This document shows, piece after piece, positions 1 through 8,880 of a stretch of 64,000 nucleotides of DNA. The position numbers were made by a program, and so were the translations under genes. The first letter of the stretch is position 1. Each line of letters starts with the position of its first letter. The DNA is from Leeuwenhoekiella sp. MAR_2009_132. GTDB taxonomy: Bacteria; Bacteroidota; Bacteroidia; Flavobacteriales; Flavobacteriaceae. The DNA lies in NCBI RefSeq assembly GCF_000687915.1, contig NZ_JHZY01000004.1, positions 503,501 through 567,500 of the forward strand, read 5' to 3'. Below the pieces are notes generated by a model. That model did not search any database. It saw nothing but the letters and a program-made list of their open reading frames with translations, and was not told where the DNA came from.

Positions 1-239
1 CAGGGCTGTACATTTATCTCCATATCAGAAATACCTTGTTCAAAAAGTACTTCTTGACTTTTAATATGTATTTCTTTTCCTAAGGGTTTATTTGTGTATG
101 ATAATTTTAAGCTATCATGTACAATAAACTCATCTACAGCTGTGGTAAATTTAACCGGAATCCCCAGTATTGCCGTACATATATGCTTAAAAGTATAACG
201 TAAACGAGGGGTAATTTTATGAGTATAAACTAAAAGCAT
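1..239 (-). CDS. Polysaccharide deacetylase family protein, N-terminal part only
   Basis: The reverse strand is open from an ATG at 239 to the window edge (79 codons), so only the N terminus is present. It begins MLLVYTHKITPRLRYTFKH and contains GKEIHIKSQEVLFEQG. I recognise this from memory as the N-terminal domain of a conserved flavobacterial polysaccharide deacetylase-like protein; the catalytic NodB part would lie outside the window. It is transcribed in the same direction as radC, whose stop is 52 bases upstream. The family call rests on N-terminal resemblance only, while the open frame itself is clear. Confidence 0.55.
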   Translation of the reverse strand, partial: MLLVYTHKITPRLRYTFKHICTAILGIPVKFTTAVDEFIVHDSLKLSYTNKPLGKEIHIKSQEVLFEQGISDMEINVQP

Positions 240-290
240 AAACGAGTTCTAGAAGGCAAGTTCTGTATTTTTCTTAGAAAGCCGAAAGAA

Positions 291-989
291 TTATAATAAA
301 CCTTCATCAGCGAAGCTAAAATAGGCTTTTTCGGTAATGATTAAATGATCAAGAACCTTTATATCTAAGCTTTGGGAAGCATTTTTTAATTTTTCTGTGA
401 TATTTTTATCTGCCTGGCTGGGTTTCAAGGCGCCTGATGGATGGTTGTGCGCTAGAATAATCGAGACCGCCCCTGTTTCTAGTGCTTTCTTAAATACCAG
501 ACGTACATCTACTAAAGTGCCGGTCATACCGCCTTTACTTAACTGATGCATACTAAGTACTTTATTAGCGTTATTTAAGTATAGAATCCAAAATTCTTCA
601 TGCTCAAGCTCCCCTAATACAGGTTGAAGCAATTCAAAAACAGAGTGGCTTCCTGAAATTTTCTTTACCTCAGCTACATCTTCTAAGCGTCTGCGACGAC
701 CCAACTCTAAAGCCGCTGCAATTGTCACACCTTTAGCTTCGCCAATACCTTTAAATTTTAGGAGTTGATCTATACTTAACTTGCCTAAAGCATTTAAATT
801 ATTATCTACAGAAGCTAAAATTCGTTTACTTAAAGCTACCGCACTTTCATTGCGACTACCAGATCCTATGAGTATAGCTACCAATTCTGCATCTGTTAAA
901 GCATCTTTGCCCTTGCTGAGTAGTTTTTCTCGAGGACGATCATCTAAGGACCACTTTTTTATTGAAAATGAATCTAAATCTTCTGACAT
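291..989 (-). CDS. radC: RadC family JAB-domain protein
   Basis: A 232-residue full-length RadC/UPF0758 protein. Residues about 15-85 form the helix-hairpin-helix part (LLKFKGIGEAKGVTIAAA) and about 105-232 the JAB/MPN metal-binding domain, with the ligand motif HNHPSG followed by an Asp ten residues on (HNHPSGALKPSQAD, about residues 181-194). The family was once linked to DNA repair, but the role is unsettled; the JAB fold suggests a metal-dependent hydrolase. The start is an ATG at 989. The gene probably shares a transcript with the deacetylase-like gene downstream. Identification is firm, function is not. Confidence 0.93.
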   Translation of the reverse strand: MSEDLDSFSIKKWSLDDRPREKLLSKGKDALTDAELVAILIGSGSRNESAVALSKRILASVDNNLNALGKLSIDQLLKFKGIGEAKGVTIAAALELGRRRRLEDVAEVKKISGSHSVFELLQPVLGELEHEEFWILYLNNANKVLSMHQLSKGGMTGTLVDVRLVFKKALETGAVSIILAHNHPSGALKPSQADKNITEKLKNASQSLDIKVLDHLIITEKAYFSFADEGLL

Positions 990-1112
990 ACAATCGTTAT
1001 TTTCAATATAAAATTAGAAGAGTAATTACTTTTAAATGCCTAAGCATCAGTTAAATTATAATATATAAATTTATAAAATGTAATTCTACGATAACTCGTA
1101 AAAAAATAAAAT

Positions 1113-1556
1113 ATGGAAAGTCTATTTCAGGCAAATACACACATTACTATACTTAAACGTTTAGAATCTTTAAGTCCTAGTTCTACTGCTTCGTGGGGTA
1201 AAATGAATGTGAGCCAAATGCTTAATCACTGTCAAAAACCACTAGAAATCCCTCTTTACAATAGAGATTTTAATTTAAAATCTAACTTTTTAATTAAGCT
1301 CCTCTTCAAAAAATCGATGTATGATGATTCAAAAATTAGAAAAAATCTCCCCACTTCTAAAGCTTTTAAAATAATTGAACCTAAAGATTTTATAACCGAA
1401 AAAACTCAACTTAAAAAATTGATTGAAGATTTTTATGAGCTTCGTTCAAAAGAATCTTTTCAGCCGCATCCTGTTTTTGGTAACTTTACTACTTCACAAT
1501 GGGGTCAGATGCAATACAAACATCTAGATCACCATTTTACACAATTTGGAGTATGA
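1113..1556 (+). CDS. DUF1569 (DinB-like) protein
   Basis: A 147-residue protein with the DUF1569 pattern: an N-terminal WGKMNVSQMLNHC segment, a central basic stretch and a C-terminal GQMQYKHLDHHFTQFGV. The conserved histidines fit the DinB/YfiT four-helix-bundle superfamily, whose members often bind a metal through three histidines. No signal peptide or membrane segment is seen, so it is probably cytoplasmic. Its stop overlaps the next start (ATGA), which indicates translational coupling with the PaiB-like gene. The biochemical function is unknown. Confidence 0.8.
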   Translation: MESLFQANTHITILKRLESLSPSSTASWGKMNVSQMLNHCQKPLEIPLYNRDFNLKSNFLIKLLFKKSMYDDSKIRKNLPTSKAFKIIEPKDFITEKTQLKKLIEDFYELRSKESFQPHPVFGNFTTSQWGQMQYKHLDHHFTQFGV

Positions 1557-2179
1557 GTTTATATCCACCCCCGCACCACCAGGAATCTGGTTTTGCAAAC
1601 GCAGTTAAAACACTACAGACTTTCCCACTGGCATTATTAATCACAACACAAAATGATGTCCCCCTCCTCACTCATTTACCACTAATTTACAAGGCAGACA
1701 ATAATCTGGGTAAACTAGTAGGCCATATAGATAACAATAATCCGCAACTTCAACACTTAAAGCCAGGTGCAGATGTAACCCTTGTTTTTAATGGACCAGA
1801 CAGCTATATATCTCCAGCTATCTATACCACTCGTCAGCTACCTACTTGGAATTATATTAAGGTTCATTTAGAAGGAAAAATTATACGTCATCAAAATATC
1901 GACGAATTAAAAAATACAATGGTAGAACTTACGCATACTCTTGAAGGTGATCAACAACGTTTTGTTTTAGATAAAGATGATTCTAGAATGGATGCCTTTG
2001 TTAACTATGTAACGGGTTTTGAAATAGAAATAACGAATTGGGAAGGAAAATTTAAACTTTCACAAGACAAATTAAAAAAAGACCAGGAGAAAGCAAAATT
2101 GGCATTAAAAGACAGTTACTCCGCTATTATGAGTGATTATATAGATTTTGTATATGAACAACATATCTCCAAAATCTAG
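1553..2179 (+). CDS. PaiB-like FMN-binding negative regulator family protein
   Basis: A 208-residue protein of the PaiB/FMN_bind_2 family, with a split-barrel flavin-binding fold. Recognisable parts are the start MSLYPPPHHQ, TFPLALLITTQNDVPLLTHLP, GHIDNNNPQ, the GPDSYISPAIY and PTWNYIKVHLEGK segments, and a C-terminal GFEIEITNWEGKFKLSQ. An open frame continues upstream to 1499, but the family N terminus is the ATG at 1553, which overlaps the preceding TGA. PaiB was described as a sporulation/protease regulator in Bacillus; most homologues are thought to bind FMN and have unknown roles, so the regulator name should be taken loosely. Confidence 0.88.
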   Translation: MSLYPPPHHQESGFANAVKTLQTFPLALLITTQNDVPLLTHLPLIYKADNNLGKLVGHIDNNNPQLQHLKPGADVTLVFNGPDSYISPAIYTTRQLPTWNYIKVHLEGKIIRHQNIDELKNTMVELTHTLEGDQQRFVLDKDDSRMDAFVNYVTGFEIEITNWEGKFKLSQDKLKKDQEKAKLALKDSYSAIMSDYIDFVYEQHISKI

Positions 2180-2471
2180 GCCTTATTTCAAGAAAAAAGA
2201 ACAGTTAAACAGTTTCTAAAAACACACTTCATCGAAATTTTTAACCTTTTAAGGTACTTTTACTAGTTTAGTATAAATAATTATTTACATAAATATCTGT
2301 TGATTAATATTTGCAGAACCATTCGTCGACACTTAAATGTAACTCACCTTTAGCAATATCCACTTAGGCTAACTGTATATGATTTCCTACAAGTTATTAA
2401 TAGTTTTACATTAGAAATGAGATCTTTTACCCCTCAGAATATTAGTATTGTTAATACGAAAACCGGGAATT
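2180..2471. other. AT-rich intergenic region
   Basis: 292 bases between the PaiB-like gene and the orphan histidine kinase. I see no convincing open frame, RNA gene or TAnnTTTG promoter. A short frame starting near 2416 overlaps the kinase start in another frame and has no coding character. Confidence 0.5.
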
Positions 2472-3383
2472 ATGCGAATATCTAAAGAAAGTTTATACAA
2501 TCCTTTTTTTGTAGTCTTTACCTCTGTTTTCTTATCTACACTAACATTTACGCTAGTCTTCTCATATACAGCCTGGGAAGACTTTTGGATAGGCTTTTGG
2601 ATGAGCGCTATAATTCCGTTTGTAGTATCCTGCCCAATAGCAATAATTATGAATCGTTATTTTAAACGACTAGACCTTCAAAAACAAAAATTAGAAAAAT
2701 TAGATTCTACTAATAAAAAATTATTTGCACTTATCTCTCATGATGTGCGCACTCCTTTAAATAATCTTAAAACGGTTATAGAATTATTTAACAATAATAG
2801 TATAGATATAGAAGAAAGTAAATCACTTTTAAATGATCTTTCAGGAAGATTAGATAACGTAACGCTGTTTCTAGATGGTTTATTAGATTGGTCAAAAAAA
2901 CAGACCCAGGATAAACAAATTGAAAAAACACCTTTTCAAAGTGCAGATTTAATAAAATCTATTCTAAGACTTATGCAACCTCAGGCTCAGGATAAAAATA
3001 TTGAAATAGTAACTCAAAATATAAATGCTAAAATATATGCTGATATAGACAGTTACTCATTTGTACTTAGAAATCTAATTCACAATGCAATAAAATTTAC
3101 ACCTTCAAATGGGGTTATCACCATTAACACCTATGTAGAAGATAATTTTGTTTATACAACAGTCACAGATACCGGCCTGGGAATTTCTCCCAAAGTGATA
3201 GAGAAGATTATGAATGGTGAAAATTGGTTTACAACCCCGGGCACTTTTAATGAATTAGGATCTGGTTTTGGCTTAAAAACCTGTATGTTTTATTTAGAAA
3301 AAAATAAAGGATCATTAAGCATCAAAAGCGAAGTTGGCGCTGGTAGCACACTTACCTTTAGACTTCCAAAAGCCAGAGATTAA
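2472..3383 (+). CDS. Orphan sensor histidine kinase
   Basis: A 303-residue membrane histidine kinase. Two hydrophobic segments (about residues 12-32 and 38-60) are separated by only a few residues, so there is no extracytoplasmic sensor domain. A short coiled coil leads to the HisKA box FALISHDVRTPLNN, with the phospho-acceptor His at about residue 90. The HATPase part has the N box NLIHNAIKFT and glycine-rich DTGLGIS and GSGFGLK boxes. The frame is open from a TTG at 2448, but the ATG at 2472 gives a normal N terminus. No response regulator is adjacent. The signal may be sensed within the membrane or by a partner protein. Confidence 0.88.
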   Translation: MRISKESLYNPFFVVFTSVFLSTLTFTLVFSYTAWEDFWIGFWMSAIIPFVVSCPIAIIMNRYFKRLDLQKQKLEKLDSTNKKLFALISHDVRTPLNNLKTVIELFNNNSIDIEESKSLLNDLSGRLDNVTLFLDGLLDWSKKQTQDKQIEKTPFQSADLIKSILRLMQPQAQDKNIEIVTQNINAKIYADIDSYSFVLRNLIHNAIKFTPSNGVITINTYVEDNFVYTTVTDTGLGISPKVIEKIMNGENWFTTPGTFNELGSGFGLKTCMFYLEKNKGSLSIKSEVGAGSTLTFRLPKARD

Positions 3384-3415
3384 CTGAAGGCTTCAAAACC
3401 TAAATTTGTAGATAA

Positions 3416-4768
3416 CTAAAGTAACTCTTGAATTTTATCAAAGTCTAAACCACCATAATTACCACTACTCATTAACAACAATACACTATCGTTAAATTTT
3501 GAATTTACAAGGAAATCCTTGAAGGTTGTAGCATCTGTAAAAATGGTCAAATCATCCCGCTCGAACGCTTGAGCAATTTGTTCTTTACTTATAGTTTCAA
3601 GCTTTTTGATAGCAACTGCTTCTGGTGAATAGAAAACAACTGCTTCTTCAGCAGCATCTAATGCTCCTTTGTAGCCTTTTATAAAATCGGCATTTAAGCT
3701 ACTATATGTATGTAGTTCTAAACAAGCAACTAAGCGCTTATCAGGAAATTGATTCTTTACAGCCTCAGTAGTTGCTTTAACTTTTGAAGGCGAGTGAGCA
3801 AAATCTTTAAACGCAATATTAGTGGCTGTTTCACCTATCTTTTCGAGACGTTTTGCTGCCCCCTCAAAACTGGCTATAGCCTCATAAAAATCGTCTTCGT
3901 CAACACCCATATGTTGACAAATCCATTTTGCACCTGCAAGATTATTTAAGTTATGTTTCCCAAAAACAGATATAGGCATTGGCCCTTCTGGAGTTTCTAA
4001 AAGCGTCTCCCCATCTTCGATGGTGTATTCTGGTGTCGAGTAGGGATGTTTGCGCGTTGGCGCTTCAGCTGCTTCAGCAATTCGTCTTACCTCAGCATCT
4101 TCTTCATTATAAACAAGAATACCTCCTCGTGAGATTGACTCAGCAAAAATCTCAAATTGCTCAATATAATTTTCATACGTCGGAAACACGTTAACGTGGT
4201 CCCAGGCAATACCACTAATCAATGCAATATTAGGCTTGTATAAATGAAATTTTGGTCTTCGGTCTATAGGCGATGATAAATACTCATCTCCTTCAAGAAG
4301 AATAAAGTCATTCTCTTCGGTCAAATGCACCATCGTATCAAATCCCGGTAGCTGCGCTCCCACCATAAAATCTACCTCTTTATTCTGATAATGCAGTACA
4401 TGCAAAATCATAGCGGTTATGGTAGTTTTTCCGTGAGAACCACCAATAACTACACGAGTTTTTTCCTTTGACTGTTCGTATAAAAATTCTGGATAGGAGT
4501 ATATTTTTATCCCTTCTGCTTGTGCTTTGAGTAATTCAGGATTATCTTCTTTTGCGTGCATACCCAGAATAACCGCATCTAAATCTGATGTAATTTTATC
4601 TGGAAACCAGCCTAGTTCAATTGGTAATAAACCGTAATCAGCTAAACGAGTCTTAGAAGGTTCAAAAATAGCATCATCACTCCCGCTAATTGTATATCCT
4701 TTGTGATGAAGCGCTAAGGCTAGATTATGCATTGCACTACCACCTATTGCTATAAAATGTACTTTCAT
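3416..4768 (-). CDS. mpl: UDP-N-acetylmuramate:L-Ala-gamma-D-Glu-meso-Dap ligase
   Basis: A 450-residue Mur ligase family enzyme of the Mpl type, which joins recycled murein tripeptide to UDP-MurNAc in the cytoplasm. It has the N-terminal nucleotide-binding motif HFIAIGGSAMHNLALAL, the ATP-binding loop GGSHGKTTITAM near residue 110, the metal/ATP motif LLEGDEYLSSPIDRRPKF typical of Mpl, AWDHVNVFPTYENY, and GKHNLNNLAGAKWI. The length is normal. The ATG at 4768 gives the family N terminus. It converges on the orphan kinase gene with 32 bases between them. Identification is very secure. Confidence 0.96.
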   Translation of the reverse strand: MKVHFIAIGGSAMHNLALALHHKGYTISGSDDAIFEPSKTRLADYGLLPIELGWFPDKITSDLDAVILGMHAKEDNPELLKAQAEGIKIYSYPEFLYEQSKEKTRVVIGGSHGKTTITAMILHVLHYQNKEVDFMVGAQLPGFDTMVHLTEENDFILLEGDEYLSSPIDRRPKFHLYKPNIALISGIAWDHVNVFPTYENYIEQFEIFAESISRGGILVYNEEDAEVRRIAEAAEAPTRKHPYSTPEYTIEDGETLLETPEGPMPISVFGKHNLNNLAGAKWICQHMGVDEDDFYEAIASFEGAAKRLEKIGETATNIAFKDFAHSPSKVKATTEAVKNQFPDKRLVACLELHTYSSLNADFIKGYKGALDAAEEAVVFYSPEAVAIKKLETISKEQIAQAFERDDLTIFTDATTFKDFLVNSKFNDSVLLLMSSGNYGGLDFDKIQELL

Positions 4769-4842
4769 AATCGCCTTTGAATTGAGTCTGCAAGTTAAGA
4801 AATCAGAAGTAGCTCGCTTAAAATAAGTTTAAGATTCTAGTA

Positions 4843-5811
4843 TCACATAGCAAGAATATTCTTTTTCTCATCTATAGCCTTATCAAAATCAGGAAGATCT
4901 TGAAGACACAAATTTATATAATGTAAAGCACGGGTTTTATCACCCTGATTTTTATAAATCTGAGCCATCCTATATTGCGCCCAGCCCACAGGAACACCAT
5001 CTTTATACGAGTAGTTTGCAATATATTGCTTAAGACTTGCCAGACCTAAAACAGGCTCTATATTAAATTCTGCCGCAATTTTACCTATCTGGTAATTTAT
5101 TTGATTGCGCTTATGTATTTTAAAACTTGTTGTGGCTGCATCTAAAGCTTTCTGCGGCTCGTTGTCCTTTTCATAAAGCGCTATAAGCTTAGCATAGGTA
5201 GTAGGAGAGCCACCTACCTTAATGGCACTTTTGTAGAATTGTTCGGCTTCCTTTAAATTATTTTGATGCTCCTCTACATAGCCTCTTGCTAAATAGCCAT
5301 CTACAGGAGATATCTTCTGAAGCTCTAAAGCATAATCACGTGCTTTACTTGTGCTACCTCCTATAATACCCGGTAATTGCAGATATAACTCTACAAGAGC
5401 CCAGCGGGTTTCTATATGATTAGGATCTAGTTCTGCTGCTTTATGAAAGTGTTCTTTTATATCGTCTATATAGGTTAATGCTCTAATACGACTTATACTC
5501 AAAGCTTTCATACCTAATGCCCCACCATATTTAAAATGATAATTTGCATTAGAGGATTGCTCCTTAACCAATTCTTCATAATAACCTAGAGCAGTATCCC
5601 ATTTTTTATCGTAAGAAGCGATATCTCCTAAATATTCGCGAGTGAGTTTATCTTTAGGATATTTTTTTAAATAAGAGAGTAAAATAGGCTTTGCTTTTTC
5701 AAACTTTTCAGCTTTGTAATAGTTTTCAGCCATTACAAATTCGGTGCTTTGAGCATTACCGGAAATTGAAAATTTTAGTAAAAAAATGAAAAGCATTAAA
5801 CGTATGCGCAT
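4843..5811 (-). CDS. Exported tetratricopeptide-repeat protein
   Basis: A 322-residue protein with a signal peptide (hydrophobic segment in residues 3-20, then GNAQS) followed by helical TPR-like repeats across nearly the whole mature chain, for example AENYYKAEKFEKAKPILLSYLKKYP and AEQFYKSAIKVGGSPTTYAKLIALYEK. It should be periplasmic or surface exposed and act through protein contacts; no enzymatic motif is present. A promoter-like element CAAAGCTA (reverse of TAGCTTTG) lies 16 bases before the ATG. No specific function can be given. Confidence 0.85.
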   Translation of the reverse strand: MRIRLMLFIFLLKFSISGNAQSTEFVMAENYYKAEKFEKAKPILLSYLKKYPKDKLTREYLGDIASYDKKWDTALGYYEELVKEQSSNANYHFKYGGALGMKALSISRIRALTYIDDIKEHFHKAAELDPNHIETRWALVELYLQLPGIIGGSTSKARDYALELQKISPVDGYLARGYVEEHQNNLKEAEQFYKSAIKVGGSPTTYAKLIALYEKDNEPQKALDAATTSFKIHKRNQINYQIGKIAAEFNIEPVLGLASLKQYIANYSYKDGVPVGWAQYRMAQIYKNQGDKTRALHYINLCLQDLPDFDKAIDEKKNILAM

Positions 5812-5827
5812 ACCTGGTTGTTTTGAC

Positions 5828-5835
5828 CAAAGCTA
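5828..5835 (-). promoter_or_regulatory. -7 promoter element of the TPR gene
   Basis: On the reverse strand this reads TAGCTTTG, an exact match to the Bacteroidota -7 consensus TAnnTTTG, ending 16 bases before the start codon. No clear -33 TTTG was found. Confidence 0.55.
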
Positions 5836-5886
5836 AACAAAAAGCAGACCAGAAATAAACATTACCTAATAATTACCTTTTACTTT

Positions 5887-6411
5887 TTACTTTTCTGGCG
5901 GAAAATTTTTAAATATTTTCTGACTCACTTTTGTGTAGTAAGAAACCCGATCCTGAGGGTTTGTATTAAGCGCTATATTGCTGTCGCTCACTGCTTGCCA
6001 AACCAGCATGTCTTTTTTGCTATCTACTAAATCTATTGTTATAGTCTGATGATCTTTGCTACCGCCTAAAGGAATACCTGCACCAATACTCAAACCCCCA
6101 CCATAGCTACCACCACCTACACCCACGCCTACTGAATTTTGCGAGTTTTCACGGTATTGATCAGAGATAATATTTATTAATAAATCTGGAGTTTCAGATT
6201 TTACAAACCCTTTTTGTTGCATCACTATATCTATAGCATCAACTAGGCGATTTGCATCTAACTGACTCAAACCTGTTTGCATATCTGGGAGAAAATTATA
6301 GGTTTTGTATTCTGCAAAATTTATTTGCTCATCATAATCATAGTTAACCTGAGTAGAACCACAAGAAATTATAAAAAACGAAACCACTAAAACTAAAAAA
6401 TACTTCATCAT
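5887..6411 (-). CDS. DUF4136 lipoprotein
   Basis: A 174-residue lipoprotein. The lipobox FFIISC places the lipidated Cys at residue 17. The mature part has the DUF4136 pattern: the NFAEYKTYNFLPDM segment near the start, then LVDAIDIVMQQKGF, a glycine-rich GVGVGGGSYGGG stretch, and a C-terminal TITIDLVDSKKDMLVWQA. The family is widespread in Bacteroidota, is anchored in the envelope and has no assigned function. A second Met at residue 2 would change nothing. It lies downstream of obgE on the same strand (77-base gap), without an obvious promoter of its own. Confidence 0.87.
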   Translation of the reverse strand: MMKYFLVLVVSFFIISCGSTQVNYDYDEQINFAEYKTYNFLPDMQTGLSQLDANRLVDAIDIVMQQKGFVKSETPDLLINIISDQYRENSQNSVGVGVGGGSYGGGLSIGAGIPLGGSKDHQTITIDLVDSKKDMLVWQAVSDSNIALNTNPQDRVSYYTKVSQKIFKNFPPEK

Positions 6412-6488
6412 ACTGCTTTTCTTTAAAAATAAGCAAAACGATGAAGTATGATAGTCAATAAAAGCTTAAAAGAAGAAACTTGTTTATG

Positions 6489-7499
6489 TTACTTAACCTC
6501 AGGTTTGTTAAGCATAGCCCAAAGCTTATCTTTTAACTCAACAAGTCCCTGCTGTGCTACAGAAGATATAAATAGATATTCTACAGGAAGACTTTTATCA
6601 AGCTCTTTTTTTAATTCAGACTTAAGCTCTGCATCTAGCATATCACATTTTGTAATCGCTATCAACTTATCTTTATCTAAAAGTTCTGGATTGTATTTCT
6701 CTAATTCGTTTAATAAAATCTGATACTGCTCACCTACATTAGGAGCATCTGCAGGTATCATAAAAAGCAATGTAGAATTGCGTTCTATATGCCTTAAAAA
6801 ACGGTAACCAAGTCCCTTTCCTTCTGCAGCTCCTTCAATAATACCAGGTATATCTGCAATTACAAAAGTTTGAAAGTCACGGTACTGTACAATTCCTAGA
6901 TTCGGTTTTAGCGTAGTAAACTCATAGTTGGCGATTTTTGGCTTCGCCGCAGTAATTACTGAAAGTAAAGTAGATTTACCTGCATTAGGAAATCCTACAA
7001 GGCCTACATCTGCCAGCACTTTAAGTTCTAAAGTAACATTTACCTCTTCCCCATCCATTCCGGGTTGTGCATAGCGTGGTGTCTGGTTTGTTGCAGTTTT
7101 AAAATGCGCGTTTCCTAGACCACCCATACCTCCTTTAGCGATTATGAATTCTTCATCTGCCTCGGTAAGTTCTTTAAGTATCTCTTGGGTTTCAGTATCT
7201 CGCACTACAGTACCCAGAGGCACCTCGATGTACATGTCTTCACCATCTGCACCGGTACTGGTTTGCTTACTTCCGTTAGAACCGTGACCGGCTCTGGTAT
7301 GTCTTTTAAACTTTAAATGTAAAAGTGTCCACAAATTAGGATTTGTACGTAAGATTACATGACCTCCACGGCCACCATCACCACCATCAGGACCTCCTTT
7401 TGTAACAAATTTTTCACGGCGTAAATGAGCCGAGCCACCACCACCTTTACCAGATGTTACGTGCATCTTTACATAGTCAACAAAATTTCCTTCGGTCAT
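6489..7499 (-). CDS. obgE: GTPase Obg/CgtA
   Basis: A 336-residue Obg GTPase involved in late 50S ribosome assembly and growth control. The N-terminal glycine-rich Obg fold ([26 protein letters not shown] and following) fills residues 1-160; the G domain follows with P-loop GFPNAGKST, switch I FTTLKPN, the [10 protein letters not shown]3 motif, TKCD (G4) and ISSVAQQG (G5). There is no C-terminal extension beyond the G domain, as in other Bacteroidota. It sits 65 bases downstream of the Hpt-Adk fusion and may be cotranscribed with it. Confidence 0.97.
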   Translation of the reverse strand: MTEGNFVDYVKMHVTSGKGGGGSAHLRREKFVTKGGPDGGDGGRGGHVILRTNPNLWTLLHLKFKRHTRAGHGSNGSKQTSTGADGEDMYIEVPLGTVVRDTETQEILKELTEADEEFIIAKGGMGGLGNAHFKTATNQTPRYAQPGMDGEEVNVTLELKVLADVGLVGFPNAGKSTLLSVITAAKPKIANYEFTTLKPNLGIVQYRDFQTFVIADIPGIIEGAAEGKGLGYRFLRHIERNSTLLFMIPADAPNVGEQYQILLNELEKYNPELLDKDKLIAITKCDMLDAELKSELKKELDKSLPVEYLFISSVAQQGLVELKDKLWAMLNKPEVK

Positions 7500-7564
7500 A
7501 AATAGTTAAAAGTTTAAATATAAAATGAGAGCAGTAAGTAACTCTCAATTTTGACATTTGTAAT

Positions 7565-8671
7565 TTATAATGCGTCTATGGTTTTACTTAGACGCTCTGT
7601 AATTTCAGGTACGTTACCTACCCCATCTACTCCAAAATATTTATCCTGCTTCTGGTAGTATTCTTTTAAGATAGCAGTCTCCCCATAGTATACTTTTATA
7701 CGATTGCGTATAACAGCCTCATCTGCATCGTCTTTTCTCCCACTGGTTTTACCGCGCTCTAGAAGACGCTGTATTAAAATCTCGTCATCTACTTCTAAGG
7801 CAATCATAGCAGAAACTTCGGTATCTTTCTGTTTTAAAAGCGAGTCTAATGCTTCAGCCTGAGCAGTTGTTCTGGGAAAACCGTCAAATATAAAACCATT
7901 TGCATCAGCATTTTTATCAACTTCAGCGCTCAGCATATCTATAGTAACTGTATTTGGCACGAGCTGTCCTTTATCTATAAAGGACTTTGCAAGCATACCC
8001 AGTTCTGTAGCATTTTTAATATTATATCTAAAAACATCTCCTGTCGAAATATGAATCAGGTTATATTTTTCTTTTAGAAAAGAGGCTTGTGTTCCCTTCC
8101 CGGCTCCAGGAGGGCCAAACAATACCAAATTTGTCATTTTTGTGGTTTTAAGTTTATAAATAGCATTGAGGTTACGCCCCAAACCGTTATAATCAAGGCC
8201 ATAGCCCACTATAAAATCATTAGGAATCTCAAGCCCTACGTAATGTATTTTGTATTCTTTTGTGTAAGCTTCAGGCTTAAAAAATAAACTGGCAAAACGG
8301 TAATTTTTAACTCCACCACTCACCATCATTTCGGTGAGCTTTGCTATGGTATTACCGCTATCTACGATGTCTTCTATGATAATCACTTCACGATCTTCAA
8401 GATCTGCATCAATAGGAATATGAGTCATAACCTGCCCGGTACTCGAGGTACCATCATAAGAACTCAGTTTTAAAAACTCAATCTCACAGTTACCGTTAAA
8501 TCTGCTCAATAATTCTGTAGCAAATTTAAAAGCCCCATTAAGAACTACGAGAAACAAGGGCTCTTTACCCTCGTAATCATGGTTAATTCTAGCTGCTACT
8601 TTTTCAATTGCTTTTAAAAGTTCATCTTCTGAAATAAACTCATTAAAATGGAGACCGCGTAGTTTGATCAT
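7565..8671 (-). CDS. adk: Fused hypoxanthine phosphoribosyltransferase-adenylate kinase
   Basis: A single 368-residue frame containing two complete enzymes. Residues 1-178 are a hypoxanthine(-guanine) phosphoribosyltransferase with the PRPP motif VIIIEDIVDSGNT and the C-terminal GLDYNGLGRNLNAIYKLK. Residues 179-368 are a short-LID adenylate kinase with P-loop GPPGAGKGTQ, NMP-binding STGDVFRYN, FDGFPRTTAQAEAL and RLLERGKTSGRKDD. The junction is only a few residues (KTTKM), and Met179 (codon at 8135-8137) lies exactly where a stand-alone adk would start, so internal initiation could also yield free Adk. It converts hypoxanthine/guanine to IMP/GMP and balances AMP, ADP and ATP in the cytoplasm. 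purK-purE diverge from it. Confidence 0.94.
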   Translation of the reverse strand: MIKLRGLHFNEFISEDELLKAIEKVAARINHDYEGKEPLFLVVLNGAFKFATELLSRFNGNCEIEFLKLSSYDGTSSTGQVMTHIPIDADLEDREVIIIEDIVDSGNTIAKLTEMMVSGGVKNYRFASLFFKPEAYTKEYKIHYVGLEIPNDFIVGYGLDYNGLGRNLNAIYKLKTTKMTNLVLFGPPGAGKGTQASFLKEKYNLIHISTGDVFRYNIKNATELGMLAKSFIDKGQLVPNTVTIDMLSAEVDKNADANGFIFDGFPRTTAQAEALDSLLKQKDTEVSAMIALEVDDEILIQRLLERGKTSGRKDDADEAVIRNRIKVYYGETAILKEYYQKQDKYFGVDGVGNVPEITERLSKTIDAL

Positions 8672-8702
8672 GGTTAGTCTGGCAGTGGTTTAAACTAAAC
8701 GA

Positions 8703-8710
8703 CAAAGATA
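8703..8710 (-). promoter_or_regulatory. -7 promoter element of the hpt-adk fusion
   Basis: Reverse strand TATCTTTG, an exact TAnnTTTG match, 31 bases before the ATG at 8671. It lies in the divergent region shared with purK. Confidence 0.6.
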
Positions 8711-8835
8711 CATATTGTTAGTTAATATAAACCTGTAGATAGCTCATTAACAAAAGAGGTCTTTAAATTAAGAATAAGCGCATTTCATACTGAAGGTTTT
8801 AAGAACTTAACTTCTGCATTCTTCCTCTAAAAACT

Positions 8836-8843
8836 TACTTTTG
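8836..8843 (+). promoter_or_regulatory. -7 promoter element of purK-purE
   Basis: TACTTTTG followed by C matches TAnnTTTG and leaves a 37-base leader before the purK ATG. It is identical to the element before the methyltransferase/GT2 pair at 22069. Confidence 0.6.
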
Positions 8844-8880
8844 CATTCACTAATTTTAGACGCTAAAAGACATCTATTTA

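Noticed and set aside
1499..1552. N-terminal extension of the PaiB-like protein
   Set aside because: The extra codons overlap the DUF1569 coding region; the ATG at 1553 matches the family start and overlaps the TGA as ATGA.
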